Shown here: positions 16,292 through 26,369 of the stretch, one piece after another | Layout: every line of letters begins with the position of its first letter | Numbering within the stretch: position 1 is the stretch's first letter | Origin: Shewanella sp. SNU WT4 | Lineage (GTDB): Bacteria > Pseudomonadota > Gammaproteobacteria > Enterobacterales > Shewanellaceae | Reading direction: 5' to 3' | NCBI RefSeq assembly: GCF_006494715.1 | Contig: NZ_CP041151.1 | Coordinates: forward strand, 3,968,001 to 4,032,000 | DNA: 64,000 bases | Translations under genes and position numbers: made by a program | Notes under the pieces: model-generated | What the model was told of the DNA's origin: nothing | The model's input: only the letters and a program-made list of their open reading frames with translations | Database searches by the model: none

Positions 16292-17437
16292 TTATTGCTC
16301 CCCTTTGCGTCTTAAACGCAGCAAACCGAATAACAGCGGCAATAACACTAGCAATAAGCCGTAACTGAGCTGCTGCGGCAATAAGGTATCAAGCCCTTGG
16401 CCATAACTCACCACCGCCACTTGGGAGTCAATGTAATGGCTACTAGGAATGAGTAAGCGCCACCACTGCGCCAGCATCGGCATTTCGTGCACCGGGAAAG
16501 TAATACCCATAAACGCAAAGGCTGGGGCAAATAAGGCAGTGCAAAAGCTAACCACGCGGGCAGGCTCGGCCAGCAGCAAGAAAATCACTAGCACCCATAA
16601 GCCAATAAATAGCAGCATGACTGTCATGGCAAGCGCTAGGTCAAGCAAGCTACCCGCCATAGGTAAGCCTATGATGTGATACAAAAAGACTTGCATCGCC
16701 ATGCCTTGCAGTAGCGCAATGGGAAGATATAAGGCAAATTTTGCGGTCACGCTCGGCCAAAAATCTTGGCGCACCCAAGTAGTAAATCTTGGGGTGAGCT
16801 CTTCATTTAGGGCATTAGCAAACATCAACATTGCCGAAATTTGCAATAAGGCCAACAAGATAGGCGGCATTAAAAAAGCTAAGTAATTACTGCTTTGATT
16901 AAATAACGGCGTTAACTGCACGGCGATGGGGCTAATAGTCACAGCCGTGGCCGCAGGCAACACGCCTTTGGCCAATAACTGCTGACGCGCCACGCCTTGC
17001 AGCGCATCAGCCAAGCCTTGTTGCAAGGCGCTAGAGAGCAATTTGCCCACCAGCAAAAACTGGCCGTTATAGTGCAGCACTAGCTGAGGTTGTTGCTGCG
17101 TCATTAATTGCCGCGAAAACTGCGGCGGAATTAAAATCAAGGCAAACACTTGGCCTTCGCGCATGGCTTGCTCGGCGGCGGGCAACTGGCTAAATTGCTG
17201 CAAACTCACCGCTGGGCTTGCCTGCATTTGCCGCGCTAATTGCCGACTTAAGCTAGTGGCATCTTGATCAACTAAGGCCACCGGCAGACTGCGCGGCACT
17301 GCGGCACTAAAAATGCCATACAGAAACAACAAGGCCAGCACAGGCACCCAAGTTACCAAGGCTAGTTGCCACGGGCTGCGCCATAAATGGCGCGCCTCAT
17401 GCCAAAATCTATCACTCCAACTTACCGCCACCGACAT
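16292..17437 (-). CDS. ABC-2 type permease (first of a pair)
   Basis: A 381-residue protein with the same plan as its neighbour: TM1 near residues 24-46, a periplasmic domain containing LVDQDATSLSRQLARQMQAS, then a cluster of C-terminal membrane segments ending in RLRRKGEQ. The shared D-x-S-x-LSR motif suggests the two permeases are ancient duplicates that form a heterodimer. It lies 12 bases downstream of the HlyD-like gene. The substrate is unknown; relatives export drugs or other amphipathic compounds. Confidence 0.86.
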   Translation of the reverse strand: MSVAVSWSDRFWHEARHLWRSPWQLALVTWVPVLALLFLYGIFSAAVPRSLPVALVDQDATSLSRQLARQMQASPAVSLQQFSQLPAAEQAMREGQVFALILIPPQFSRQLMTQQQPQLVLHYNGQFLLVGKLLSSALQQGLADALQGVARQQLLAKGVLPAATAVTISPIAVQLTPLFNQSSNYLAFLMPPILLALLQISAMLMFANALNEELTPRFTTWVRQDFWPSVTAKFALYLPIALLQGMAMQVFLYHIIGLPMAGSLLDLALAMTVMLLFIGLWVLVIFLLLAEPARVVSFCTALFAPAFAFMGITFPVHEMPMLAQWWRLLIPSSHYIDSQVAVVSYGQGLDTLLPQQLSYGLLLVLLPLLFGLLRLRRKGEQ

Positions 17438-17449
17438 CTTAAGCTCCGC

Positions 17450-18421
17450 TTATAAAGGCAATAATACCGACATACCTACCCGCAGTAGCGGCTCAGCTGT
17501 CACTGGCTTAAGTTCAATGCTAAAGGTGCGCATATCAAAATCATGACCTGATTCTGTGGCGCGCCACGTGGCGTATTGCCCCATGGGGCTTACATAAGTC
17601 ACTTTAAAATCAAGGCTCTTATTAAGCGCAGGCACGGTAAGGCTAATGGTTTTGCCCATAGGGAAATGACTTAATAAGTCCTCTCTTACCTGTAAAATCG
17701 CCCAAGCATCGCTCATATCAAGCAGGCTCACCACAGGAAAACCTGACGGGGCTAACTCGCCATCAAACAGTAAAACTTCGCTAATTTCACCTTTATGGCT
17801 CGCGCGCATTTGGCTGTCATTGAGCACGGCATTAACTTCATCCACCGCGCCTTTAGCCATCATGGCTTTACCCGCTGCGGCCACTTTAGTTTCAGGGCGC
17901 GCGCCTTCTTCAGTCATTTGATACATAGCGAAAGCCGCTTGCTCGGTATATTTAGCCGCTTGCCACTGGGTATAAGCTTCGTCGCGTTTTTGGCGGGCTA
18001 AGACGCCGTCATTAAACAGGTTTTCCACGCGTAAATAGGTAGTAGAGGCCAGTTCTGACGCCACTTTAGCTTTTTGCCATTGTTCTTTGGCCGCTAAGAT
18101 TTGTTGGCTACGAGCGCCATTATCGGCTTCTTGTTGCAAGGCTTTGGCGGCGGTATAACCTCCTTGCGCCTGCGTTAACTTGGCATCAAGCTCTGGGCTA
18201 CTCACGCTAAACAGCAAGTCACCGACCGCGACTTTATCGCCTTTGCGCACTAAGACTTGCTCAATTCGTCCCGGCACTTTGGAAGACACATGGTATTCCC
18301 GCGCTTCAATTTGACCTTGCAGCACAGTGGCCTTAGGTTGATAGGCTTTTACTAGCCCCCAGCCAAACAGCACGGCTAAGGCTAAGATGGCCGCTATGGC
18401 CAGAATTTTATTAGTTCGCAT
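17450..18421 (-). CDS. HlyD/EmrA-type periplasmic adaptor protein
   Basis: A 323-residue membrane-fusion protein. From the start at 18421 it has an N-terminal anchor (MRTNKILAIAAILALAVLFGWG), a biotinyl-lipoyl-like half (GRIEQVLVRKGDKVAVGDLLFSV), a long coiled-coil hairpin (about 75-190), and the second lipoyl and beta-barrel part. It links the inner-membrane permeases to the TolC-like channel. The start is chosen for the GGAGG site before it; it overlaps the end of the TolC-like gene by 11 bases, and the open frame continues 10 codons further upstream. Confidence 0.9.
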   Translation of the reverse strand: MRTNKILAIAAILALAVLFGWGLVKAYQPKATVLQGQIEAREYHVSSKVPGRIEQVLVRKGDKVAVGDLLFSVSSPELDAKLTQAQGGYTAAKALQQEADNGARSQQILAAKEQWQKAKVASELASTTYLRVENLFNDGVLARQKRDEAYTQWQAAKYTEQAAFAMYQMTEEGARPETKVAAAGKAMMAKGAVDEVNAVLNDSQMRASHKGEISEVLLFDGELAPSGFPVVSLLDMSDAWAILQVREDLLSHFPMGKTISLTVPALNKSLDFKVTYVSPMGQYATWRATESGHDFDMRTFSIELKPVTAEPLLRVGMSVLLPL

Positions 18422-19799
18422 TGGTTTCCTCCAACACCCGAGCGCGGGCAATAAACTCGTCTAACTGGCCAGAAATTGACATTAAATGGGCGTAGGCTTG
18501 GATATAACGATATCGAGCAGCTAAGCGCTTAGTCATGACCGAGGTCAGCCCAAGCTGGGCATCGACGCGCTCCAGCGAGGTCGATAAACCTTGATTAAAG
18601 GCAAGCTCCCGCAGGCGCAGGTTTTCTTTGGCTAAGGATTCAGTCGTGGCTAACGACTGGTATTCTTCTCGCGCTTGCTCCATCTGCCGATAGGTTTGAT
18701 CGAGCAATAAGCTTAAATCTTCACGGGTTTGCGCTTGGGTGTAACGCGCCTGCAAGATGGCACTTTTGGCCGCCGCCACCTTGCCACTGCGACCATCACG
18801 GCTCACCAGTGGAATTTTAACGCCCACGCCCACCATCCAATCGGGCTCAACTTGCGACATCAAGCTGTCATCTTCATAAAGGCTGTAATTACCATACAAG
18901 AAGACATTGGGGTAATACTTACCCTTTTCCATATCTTCCAAGCCCTTGGCTTGCTGCTCTTTGGCGGCCAAGAGTTTTAACGCTGGATGCTGAGTCATAG
19001 TGAGCTCCATCAAGCGCGGTAAACTTGGGTCTTGCGGCAAAATAAATAATGGCGAGCTGGGTGTGACTGACAGCTTTAGCATGCGATCAAGAGCAATCGA
19101 AGCCATTTGTACCTGACGCCGAGCGCTGGCGGTGGCCACTTTGGCATTATCTAACGCCACTTCGGCATTGAGGCGCTCAACGGCGGCGATTTGCCCTTGC
19201 TGCTCTAGCGCCTTAGCGTGAGAGACATGCTCAGTTAATGCCACCACTAGCTGCTCTTGGGTGTTAAGCACAGCTTTAGTGACTATGGCGCCATAATATC
19301 TGTCCACCAACTGAGTAAACAACTCGCGCGACGCTAATAGCTGCGCTTGCTGCTCTTCAGCGACTTGCGCCGCTAAAATACCTTGCGCCGCAGACACTTG
19401 CCCACCGGTGTAAATCGGCCACAAGGCTTGCAAGCTAGCGCGAAAGACATCTTGCTGAGTAAAAGGCGTGACGAATAAGCTGCTAGGAATGCTGGCTATC
19501 GCGCCGCCTATGGCGGGCGGTAAACTGCCAGGATTAAGCGAGGCTAATGGATTAAGATCGCGTAAATCCAGTTCAATCGGCTTTTCAAGATAAGTGTAAC
19601 TGCCAGCAATATTAATCGACGGTAAGGATAAATCATTACCACTCTCTTGCTGGGCATTGGCACGTTCGAGTTGTTGTTGTTGCGCCTTAAGCTTATCGCT
19701 CACTTGTTGTAATTGTGTCCAAGCAGCATCAAAGCTGAGCTCGGTGGCGATTACAGGCAAGGGCAGCAACACGCATAATGCTAGGGCTAACAGTCGCAT
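18411..19799 (-). CDS. TolC-family outer-membrane efflux channel
   Basis: A 462-residue outer membrane factor. The start at 19799 gives a good signal peptide (MRLLALALCVLLPLPVIA) with AGAGGAACTT before it. Two OEP repeats with long heptad-like helices follow (QLQQVSDKLKAQQQQLERANAQQ; LLLDQTYRQMEQAREEYQSLATTESLAKENLRLRE). There is no lipobox Cys, so it resembles TolC more than the OprM-type lipoproteins. It is the first gene of the four-gene exporter operon and should be the outer-membrane exit duct. Confidence 0.9.
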   Translation of the reverse strand: MRLLALALCVLLPLPVIATELSFDAAWTQLQQVSDKLKAQQQQLERANAQQESGNDLSLPSINIAGSYTYLEKPIELDLRDLNPLASLNPGSLPPAIGGAIASIPSSLFVTPFTQQDVFRASLQALWPIYTGGQVSAAQGILAAQVAEEQQAQLLASRELFTQLVDRYYGAIVTKAVLNTQEQLVVALTEHVSHAKALEQQGQIAAVERLNAEVALDNAKVATASARRQVQMASIALDRMLKLSVTPSSPLFILPQDPSLPRLMELTMTQHPALKLLAAKEQQAKGLEDMEKGKYYPNVFLYGNYSLYEDDSLMSQVEPDWMVGVGVKIPLVSRDGRSGKVAAAKSAILQARYTQAQTREDLSLLLDQTYRQMEQAREEYQSLATTESLAKENLRLRELAFNQGLSTSLERVDAQLGLTSVMTKRLAARYRYIQAYAHLMSISGQLDEFIARARVLEETNAN

Positions 19800-19971
19800 A
19801 AGTTCCTCTAGAGTTCTTGCTCTAACTGGCAGTATTGTACACAAACCACACTTGGCTAAGATGAATAATTATTTAACTCATGCAGGCGGCCAAATCTTGG
19901 ATTTTAGTCGTTAAAACATGGCTTAAAATCATACGTTAAAAACATGCGTTCAGAACATTGCTTAAAAACAG

Positions 19972-20007
19972 CGGCAATAAAAAAGGCCAGACTTAAGTCC
20001 AGCCTTT
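19972..20007 (-). terminator. Terminator after tldD
   Basis: On the minus strand AAAGGC and GCCTTT (20007-20002 with 19987-19982) enclose the palindrome GACTTAAGTC, and a run of six T follows. It lies just after the end of tldD. Confidence 0.85.
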
Positions 20008-20062
20008 ACTACTTGTATAGTCAAGTCGCACTAGCTACTAACAAGTATAAGCGGCTTACAAC

Positions 20063-21511
20063 TTACGCTGTGCCGCCAACCGTTAATAAATCTAACTTCA
20101 AGCTTGGCTGGCCCACGCCCACTGGCACGCTTTGGCCATCTTTACCACATACGCCAACGCCTTGATCTAGCGCCATATCATCACCGACCATAGAGATAAG
20201 CTTCATGGCTTCTGGGCCGTTACCAATCAAGGTCGCGCCTTTCACTGGCGTGGTGATTTTACCATCTTCAATCAAATAAGCTTCAGAGGCTGAGAACACA
20301 AACTTACCCGAAGTAATATCTACTTGGCCACCACCAAAGTTAGGCGCGTACAGACCCTTTTTAACTGAGGCGATAATGTCCGCAGGCTTTGACTGGCCGC
20401 CCAGCATATAAGTGTTAGTCATACGCGGCATAGGCAGATGGGCGTAAGATTCGCGGCGACCGTTACCGGTTGGCGCAACGCCCATGAGTCTGGCGTTAAG
20501 CTTATCTTGCATATAGCCTTTTAAAATACCATCTTCAATCAACACATTGCGCTGACTAGGGGTACCTTCATCATCAATAGATAATGAGCCGCGGCGATTA
20601 GCCAGCGTGCCATCATCCACCACTGTCACTAATGATGACGCCACTTGTTGACCGACCTTACCACTGAACGCGCTGCTACCTTTACGGTTAAAGTCACCTT
20701 CTAAGCCATGACCAACAGCTTCGTGCAGTAACACGCCTGGCCAACCTGCCCCTAATACCACAGGCATTTCACCGGCTGGCGCATCGATGGCGACCAATGC
20801 CACTTGGGCTTGGCGCACGGCTTCGCGGGCAAAGGCAAAACACATAGGTAAGTGAGTATCATCATTAGCAAAGAAGATTTCATAGCCATGACGACCACCG
20901 CCGCCGGCTGAGCCGCGCTCGCGCTGATCATTATCTTCCATAATCACAGAGCAGTTAAAGCGCACTAATGGGCGCACATCGGCGGCTAGCGTGCCGTCAC
21001 TGGCGGCCACGAGAATTTCTTCATGGACGCCTGAGAGGCTCACGACTACTTGAATAATGCGATCATCTAAGCTTCGGATATAAGCATCGGCTTCACGCAG
21101 CAATTGAATCTTTTTAACTTCTTCCATGGCCGCAATCGGGTCGGCGCTAACGTACAAGCTGTGGGCATGGGTTTGCTTAAAGGCTTGCACTGAACCTTGC
21201 TGACCTGCCATGGCAATACCGCGAGCGGCAGCGCAGGCGCTCGCTAAGGCGTCGCTAGTAATATCATCAGCATAAGCAAAACCAGTTTTCTCTCCACTAA
21301 TGGCGCGCACACCAACGCCGCGCTCAATGTGGAAGCTGCCTTCTTTAATGATGCCATCTTCTAGCACCCAAGATTCATGGCGACAGCCTTGAAAATACAA
21401 GTCGGCAAAATCGATTTTATGGGCAAACAAGCTCTCAAGATGTTTATTCAAGCCATCAAGACTCAAATTATCGCGTAATAAACTGGCACTGACTTGGGTT
21501 AATAATGGCAT
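20063..21511 (-). CDS. tldD: Metalloprotease subunit TldD
   Basis: A 482-residue TldD protein (E. coli 481). The zinc motif HEAVGH is at 263-268 (HExxxH), followed by [16 protein letters not shown]. With TldE/PmbA it forms a heterodimeric protease that in E. coli matures microcin B17 and degrades CcdA. No tldE is in this window. It is the last gene of the mreB-to-tldD cluster, 36 bases after the nitrilase gene, and a terminator follows. Confidence 0.96.
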   Translation of the reverse strand: MPLLTQVSASLLRDNLSLDGLNKHLESLFAHKIDFADLYFQGCRHESWVLEDGIIKEGSFHIERGVGVRAISGEKTGFAYADDITSDALASACAAARGIAMAGQQGSVQAFKQTHAHSLYVSADPIAAMEEVKKIQLLREADAYIRSLDDRIIQVVVSLSGVHEEILVAASDGTLAADVRPLVRFNCSVIMEDNDQRERGSAGGGGRHGYEIFFANDDTHLPMCFAFAREAVRQAQVALVAIDAPAGEMPVVLGAGWPGVLLHEAVGHGLEGDFNRKGSSAFSGKVGQQVASSLVTVVDDGTLANRRGSLSIDDEGTPSQRNVLIEDGILKGYMQDKLNARLMGVAPTGNGRRESYAHLPMPRMTNTYMLGGQSKPADIIASVKKGLYAPNFGGGQVDITSGKFVFSASEAYLIEDGKITTPVKGATLIGNGPEAMKLISMVGDDMALDQGVGVCGKDGQSVPVGVGQPSLKLDLLTVGGTA

Positions 21512-21547
21512 TCGCTCTCACTTAAGATCGGTTTGATCTCTTGGTAA

Positions 21548-22378
21548 TTAATCCTGAACTGACATCGATTTAAGCGACGGCAATTGAAATCTATTGTGGG
21601 CCGCTAACGGTAAGGCGGCACGCACTTTGGCTAACTCATCTTTATTTATATGGCAGTGCAGCCAACCAACGCCCGTAAGCTTTTGCGCAATAATGTCGCC
21701 CCAAGGGCCAACCACCATGCTCTGCCCCCAGGTTTGCCTCACCCCTTGTGGGTGCCATTGGCCTGTGGCTAAGATAAAGCACTGACTGTCGAGCGCGCGC
21801 GCTTGCACTAAGGTTTGCCAATGGGCGGCGCCTGTTACCGCAGTAAAGGCTGCCGGCACGACTATCACATCGCAGCCAGCCTGTGCTAACGCACGAAATA
21901 ATTCTGGAAAGCGCAAATCATAACAAATGGCGAGACCTAACTTGCCAAATTCAGTGTCGATAACACTGATATGATCGCCTGGATAAAAAGTATGGCTCTC
22001 GCAATAGCGACCTGTGGCATCGCCAATGGTGGCATCAAACAAATGCAGCTTGTCATAATCTCCCAGTAATTGACCTTGTGGGCCAAAAACATGGCAGCGA
22101 CTGCAACAGCGGCCATCACTGGCGCGCACAGGTAAGGTACCTGCCACTAAGGTGATAGCAAATTCAGCGGCTAGGCTGGCAAGCTTGGCCAACATAGTTA
22201 AGTCATCGGCCAATTGCTGCTGCTCAGATTCAATGCCGCCAAACAATAAGGCGCATTCAGGCAAGACCACTAATCTTGGCTCACCGCAGTTATCTAAGGC
22301 GCGCAATTGCGCATAGATAAACTCAAGATTTTCTTGGGGGCTGCGACTGCTCTGACACTGTAACAGACTGACTTTCAT
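21548..22378 (-). CDS. Carbon-nitrogen hydrolase (Nit/omega-amidase type)
   Basis: A 276-residue nitrilase-superfamily amidase. The catalytic triad is visible: Glu41 (VVLPECA), Lys110 (DYDKLHLFD) and Cys152 (AICYDLRFPE). It resembles Nit1/YbeM proteins, which repair deaminated glutathione. The start at 22378 (MKVSLLQCQS) matches the family start; it lies 56 bases inside the 3' end of yhdP in another frame. A 25-residue N-terminal extension is possible but reads as shadow of yhdP. It sits between yhdP and tldD as in related genomes. Confidence 0.9.
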   Translation of the reverse strand: MKVSLLQCQSSRSPQENLEFIYAQLRALDNCGEPRLVVLPECALLFGGIESEQQQLADDLTMLAKLASLAAEFAITLVAGTLPVRASDGRCCSRCHVFGPQGQLLGDYDKLHLFDATIGDATGRYCESHTFYPGDHISVIDTEFGKLGLAICYDLRFPELFRALAQAGCDVIVVPAAFTAVTGAAHWQTLVQARALDSQCFILATGQWHPQGVRQTWGQSMVVGPWGDIIAQKLTGVGWLHCHINKDELAKVRAALPLAAHNRFQLPSLKSMSVQD

Positions 22379-25300
22379 TTGCTTTACGCCCATCCGTGTT
22401 GGGTTGGTTACTTGCTGCGTTTGCAGCGCGGCTATCCTTTGGCGCCATACCATCGTGAGCTATCGCCAGCGGCTGAGTCGATAAGATAGCATCTGGAATC
22501 ACGATTTCTTTACTCTTACGCTCAAGCTCATCAATCTTAGGATCTGACATAGTCCCAGATACTCGAAAACGAATTTCGGCTATCACTTCTATCACAGGCT
22601 CAAGCACCTTAGTGAGAGCAAATGCGCCGACACCCATGGTCCAAGCGCTCGTGCTCAGTAGCACCACAGTAGGTACGCTTGAGGCCAATTGCGGCACAAA
22701 GCGAATATCGTAATTTAAGCTTTCGGTGGCAAGATCTGTGTAACCACGCACCTTCATGTTGCCGGCGATGGCATCCATTTCACTGTCGGTGGTTTTGACT
22801 ACGCCATTATCAATTTTTAGATTACCACTAAAGGCATTGAAATACAGACCCTGACCAAAAACATCTGAAAAATCGAAAGATAATTTTCTCAGTAACGAAT
22901 CTAAGCTAAAGAGTGAGAATATGCGCGCGCCTTTATCACTCACCTGCGATAAGTGGCCTTTACCCATATCAAAACTAACGGCGCCATTGAGATTATCTAA
23001 GTGCAGATCAAAGGGCGAGCCGTGCCAATTAAGCTTAGCAGCAAGCGATAGCGGCGCGTCTTGCACACCTGGGTCTATCTGCAAGCGATCTGATATTAAA
23101 TCAAAGGCTTTGGCCTTAAGAGTCACATCTAGCTCGGTAGTGTTTTGCTCAAGGGTATTATGCCAAACCCCATTGCCACGCAAATTTATGCCGGGCGCAG
23201 TTAATGATACGGTTTGGATTTGATAGCCAAGCTCGCTCGGCGCGCCTTGTAAGACTAAATGGCCTAACTGCTTATCTTGATAGCGAAAATCATTCACATC
23301 TAAGGCAATGGGCGGTAATTGCGATCTCAAGGCTTGCAGCGGCGCAGTTTGACGACTGGTGTTAGCCGCTTGGCTATTAGTTGCCGCTATTTGCGCACTA
23401 AGGGGCGGTACTGGCGTTAAATATAAATGCTGCGCCGACAGTTTAACCCCTTGGGCTAACCAATCTGGATACACATGGATGGTGCCCGCGAGTGCGTCAC
23501 TATCCACATCCATTTGCCAAGAATCTGGCACTGGCTTGGCATTAACCGTGATATTTTCAAATAATTGGCCAAAGGCGGTGAGTTGCTTAACCTTGCCTTG
23601 CACTTGCTCAAGCGGCGGAAAAACATTGCTATTGCGCCCTTGGCTAAGGGCATCTATTACTTCGAGCCAAGGGGCCAAGTCTACGTTATCTAAGTCGAGC
23701 CAAATGGCGCCTTGCTGTTTCGCTAAGTTTTGCCCGAGCTTGAAATTGCGCCCCAGCATTAAGTCGTAATAAGCCAAGTTCTTACCCGACTTAGCGTTAA
23801 AGCCGCCCCAAAACTCAGCTAATTTGCCTAGCTTAATACCAAGGTGAGACTCTTGATTATCGCCAATAAATTCAGCGGTTAAGATGAGCTTTTCACCCTT
23901 AGCTTTAACTAAAGGCGCAGGCAAAGTTAATTGGGTATTGCGCAAATCACTCTTAATATTGGCTTGAATGCGATAACCACTATCATCAAACACCATGCCG
24001 AGCTTGCCGTTCCAATTAACATTCCCTTGATAATACGGGGCTAACTGGGTGTGCAACTCAGGCGGTAACTTAGCTAGCTGCCATTGACCGGCAAGCTTTA
24101 CATCTAAGGCGTAGTCTTGCTTAACGGGTTTAGTGGCAATATCAAACTGTAATGGCTGGCCAAATAATTTGGCGGTTAGCTTATTGCCTGTCACTACATC
24201 GTTTTCAAAGGCAAGTGTGGCGCTCACATCATCAAGCTGTAGGCCGGGCTCTTTTAGATACACAGGCACCTTATTAAGGGTGATTATGCCTTTAAGCACT
24301 GGCTCTTCATCATAAATGGGGATAGCTAAATCAAGCTTAGCGCTGACATCACCCTGAACTTGCACCACTTTTAAAGTCTCACCGACACTGTCATGCAGTG
24401 GCGATTGCAGCATGACAGCCGTAGCATCTTGCGCTTTGGCTTTAACATCAGCGGTTATCTCAACTAAGCTGCGCTCGCCAAGCTCTGGAATGGCAATATG
24501 AGCGCCGCTAACATCCACTTGCAATATCTTGCCGCGGCGCAGCCATAAATCCATGCGATCGTTATCAAATAAGGCATCGAGGCGAATATCAGTCACCGCC
24601 GGCCAATCGGGCTGGAAGGCAAATTCGGCCTTATCTAAAGTAAAAGCGGTTTGAAATTTACCTTGATTATCGCTAAACGGGTAATCGCTAAACGCGCCCT
24701 GCCATACCACTTGCGCCTCATGACTTTCACCTGCGCGCAGCGCGTCGGCCAAGTAATCGGCTAACTCTTGCCCCATGGCATCGGCTGGGAGCAACGGCTT
24801 TATCTTAGCGGCGTCATTAAGACTCACTGTGGCGGCCAAGGCTAAGTTAGGGGTATCTAACAAATCTAGCTGCAAGGCGGCATTAAGTGATACTTCAGCG
24901 TTTTGCAGCGCGATATCAGCGATAGTCACACTCTGGCTAGCAAAACCATAGTGGATGTTAGTGGCGCCGACATTGAGGTTAAGCTTGTCACTAAAGAGCG
25001 CAGGATAATCTAAGGTTAACGGCTGCGGCGCTAAGGCTAACGCTAGCGTGTCTTGGGTGGCGCTGACATCAAAGCTAACGCTATTAATTCCAGGGATATT
25101 GCCACTGGGGTTCCATCCTAACTGCTTGGCTTTAAGGGATAACTGCCACGGCTGGCTTTGGCTTTGTGTTTGGCCTGGTGCTGCGCTCTGGTATTGACTC
25201 TGCCACACAATATCCGACACTTGGCCTTGCGGCGCTAAGCGTTGATATTGCAGCAAGCTTGCCAAATCCATGTTTGGCACCAGCGGCAATAACGGCAATA

Positions 25301-26369
25301 GTAATGCAGGCTCAAGCGTAGCAAGCTGAGCATGTAAGCCTTGATGATTACTACTCACTAACACATCTAACTGCGGCCACGGCTGCTTATTGGTAAAAAG
25401 ATCAAGGTTATGGCTGAAAAATTGCCAACCGTCAGCATTGGGTATCCATTGCAGTTGCCCTTGCTTGATGGCCAAATCTTGCGGTTTACCCGCTAAATTC
25501 CAACGTAAATTGCTGTGGCCAAAATCCACCAGACCATTGCCAAAAGCGCGCCCCTTGATGGCAAGCCAAGCTTCAAAGTTAACCACACCAGAGAGTGGCA
25601 AGCTTTCATCGGGCTGATAAGGATTGGCCTGAGTGGCAGCCCATTCGGCTAGATTAAGATCGCTGGCAACCGCATAAATCTCACCTACTAGGCTATCGGG
25701 TTTGCGGCTATCGCCATTAATATCCACCCGCAGCGACAGTAATTCCTGTTCTTTAGCGCCACTGTCTAAATACACCACCCCTTGACCGAGATGATGATCG
25801 CCGCGATTGCGCCAATTTAAGGTGTCGATATGAATGGGATTAAAGTGTCGATGGCGACTGATGATATCAAGCTGTAAATTGGTGATGGAATAGCGCTCCA
25901 ATTGCCCTAATAGCAAGGAGTACAGCCAGTCCGCATTATGCTTTTGTTGCGGCTGCGATAAGGCCAGCGCATCGGTATCTAGGGCTAACTTAACCCCATT
26001 AAAGCTCACATCTTGTACTCTAGGCTCAAGATTGATTAAGCTTTGCCAGAAGTTAAGTTTGACCTGAACATTATCAATCTCAAGGCTAAGCGGCACGCCA
26101 TCTTGCTTAGGGATAGCAAGCTTAACTAACCTAAGCTCTGGCCCATGACTTTGCCAATCGGCTTGGATGCTGGCAAGCTCGACTTTAAGTTGAAACTCAC
26201 GCTCTAACAGTTGCACTAACTGCTGATGCACTTGCTCAACCTGTGGCAATAACGAGCGCACAAGACTGACCATTAAGGCAAATAGCACCAGCAAGACAGC
26301 TAAGGTCTTCCAGCACACACTGACTATGGATAACCCTCGGCTAAGCCAAGGTCGAGCAGCCTGAGTCAC
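22323..26369 (-). CDS. yhdP: AsmA-like lipid-transport protein YhdP
   Basis: A very long protein, 1348 residues, with a single N-terminal membrane anchor (about 19-40) and a repeat-rich beta structure (DUF3971/AsmA-like). YhdP, with TamB and YdbH, carries phospholipid across the periplasm to the outer membrane. The gene starts with GTG overlapping the TAG stop of rng by one base (TAGTG), showing translational coupling. The C-terminal 30 residues are hydrophilic and overlap the nitrilase start. The length is close to the family's (about 1266 in E. coli). Confidence 0.92.
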   Translation of the reverse strand: MTQAARPWLSRGLSIVSVCWKTLAVLLVLFALMVSLVRSLLPQVEQVHQQLVQLLEREFQLKVELASIQADWQSHGPELRLVKLAIPKQDGVPLSLEIDNVQVKLNFWQSLINLEPRVQDVSFNGVKLALDTDALALSQPQQKHNADWLYSLLLGQLERYSITNLQLDIISRHRHFNPIHIDTLNWRNRGDHHLGQGVVYLDSGAKEQELLSLRVDINGDSRKPDSLVGEIYAVASDLNLAEWAATQANPYQPDESLPLSGVVNFEAWLAIKGRAFGNGLVDFGHSNLRWNLAGKPQDLAIKQGQLQWIPNADGWQFFSHNLDLFTNKQPWPQLDVLVSSNHQGLHAQLATLEPALLLPLLPLVPNMDLASLLQYQRLAPQGQVSDIVWQSQYQSAAPGQTQSQSQPWQLSLKAKQLGWNPSGNIPGINSVSFDVSATQDTLALALAPQPLTLDYPALFSDKLNLNVGATNIHYGFASQSVTIADIALQNAEVSLNAALQLDLLDTPNLALAATVSLNDAAKIKPLLPADAMGQELADYLADALRAGESHEAQVVWQGAFSDYPFSDNQGKFQTAFTLDKAEFAFQPDWPAVTDIRLDALFDNDRMDLWLRRGKILQVDVSGAHIAIPELGERSLVEITADVKAKAQDATAVMLQSPLHDSVGETLKVVQVQGDVSAKLDLAIPIYDEEPVLKGIITLNKVPVYLKEPGLQLDDVSATLAFENDVVTGNKLTAKLFGQPLQFDIATKPVKQDYALDVKLAGQWQLAKLPPELHTQLAPYYQGNVNWNGKLGMVFDDSGYRIQANIKSDLRNTQLTLPAPLVKAKGEKLILTAEFIGDNQESHLGIKLGKLAEFWGGFNAKSGKNLAYYDLMLGRNFKLGQNLAKQQGAIWLDLDNVDLAPWLEVIDALSQGRNSNVFPPLEQVQGKVKQLTAFGQLFENITVNAKPVPDSWQMDVDSDALAGTIHVYPDWLAQGVKLSAQHLYLTPVPPLSAQIAATNSQAANTSRQTAPLQALRSQLPPIALDVNDFRYQDKQLGHLVLQGAPSELGYQIQTVSLTAPGINLRGNGVWHNTLEQNTTELDVTLKAKAFDLISDRLQIDPGVQDAPLSLAAKLNWHGSPFDLHLDNLNGAVSFDMGKGHLSQVSDKGARIFSLFSLDSLLRKLSFDFSDVFGQGLYFNAFSGNLKIDNGVVKTTDSEMDAIAGNMKVRGYTDLATESLNYDIRFVPQLASSVPTVVLLSTSAWTMGVGAFALTKVLEPVIEVIAEIRFRVSGTMSDPKIDELERKSKEIVIPDAILSTQPLAIAHDGMAPKDSRAANAASNQPNTDGRKANESQSVTVSEQSQPPRKS

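Noticed and set aside
22379..22453. A longer nitrilase with 25 more N-terminal residues
   Set aside because: The extra part is out-of-frame yhdP sequence and the family starts at MKVSLLQC.
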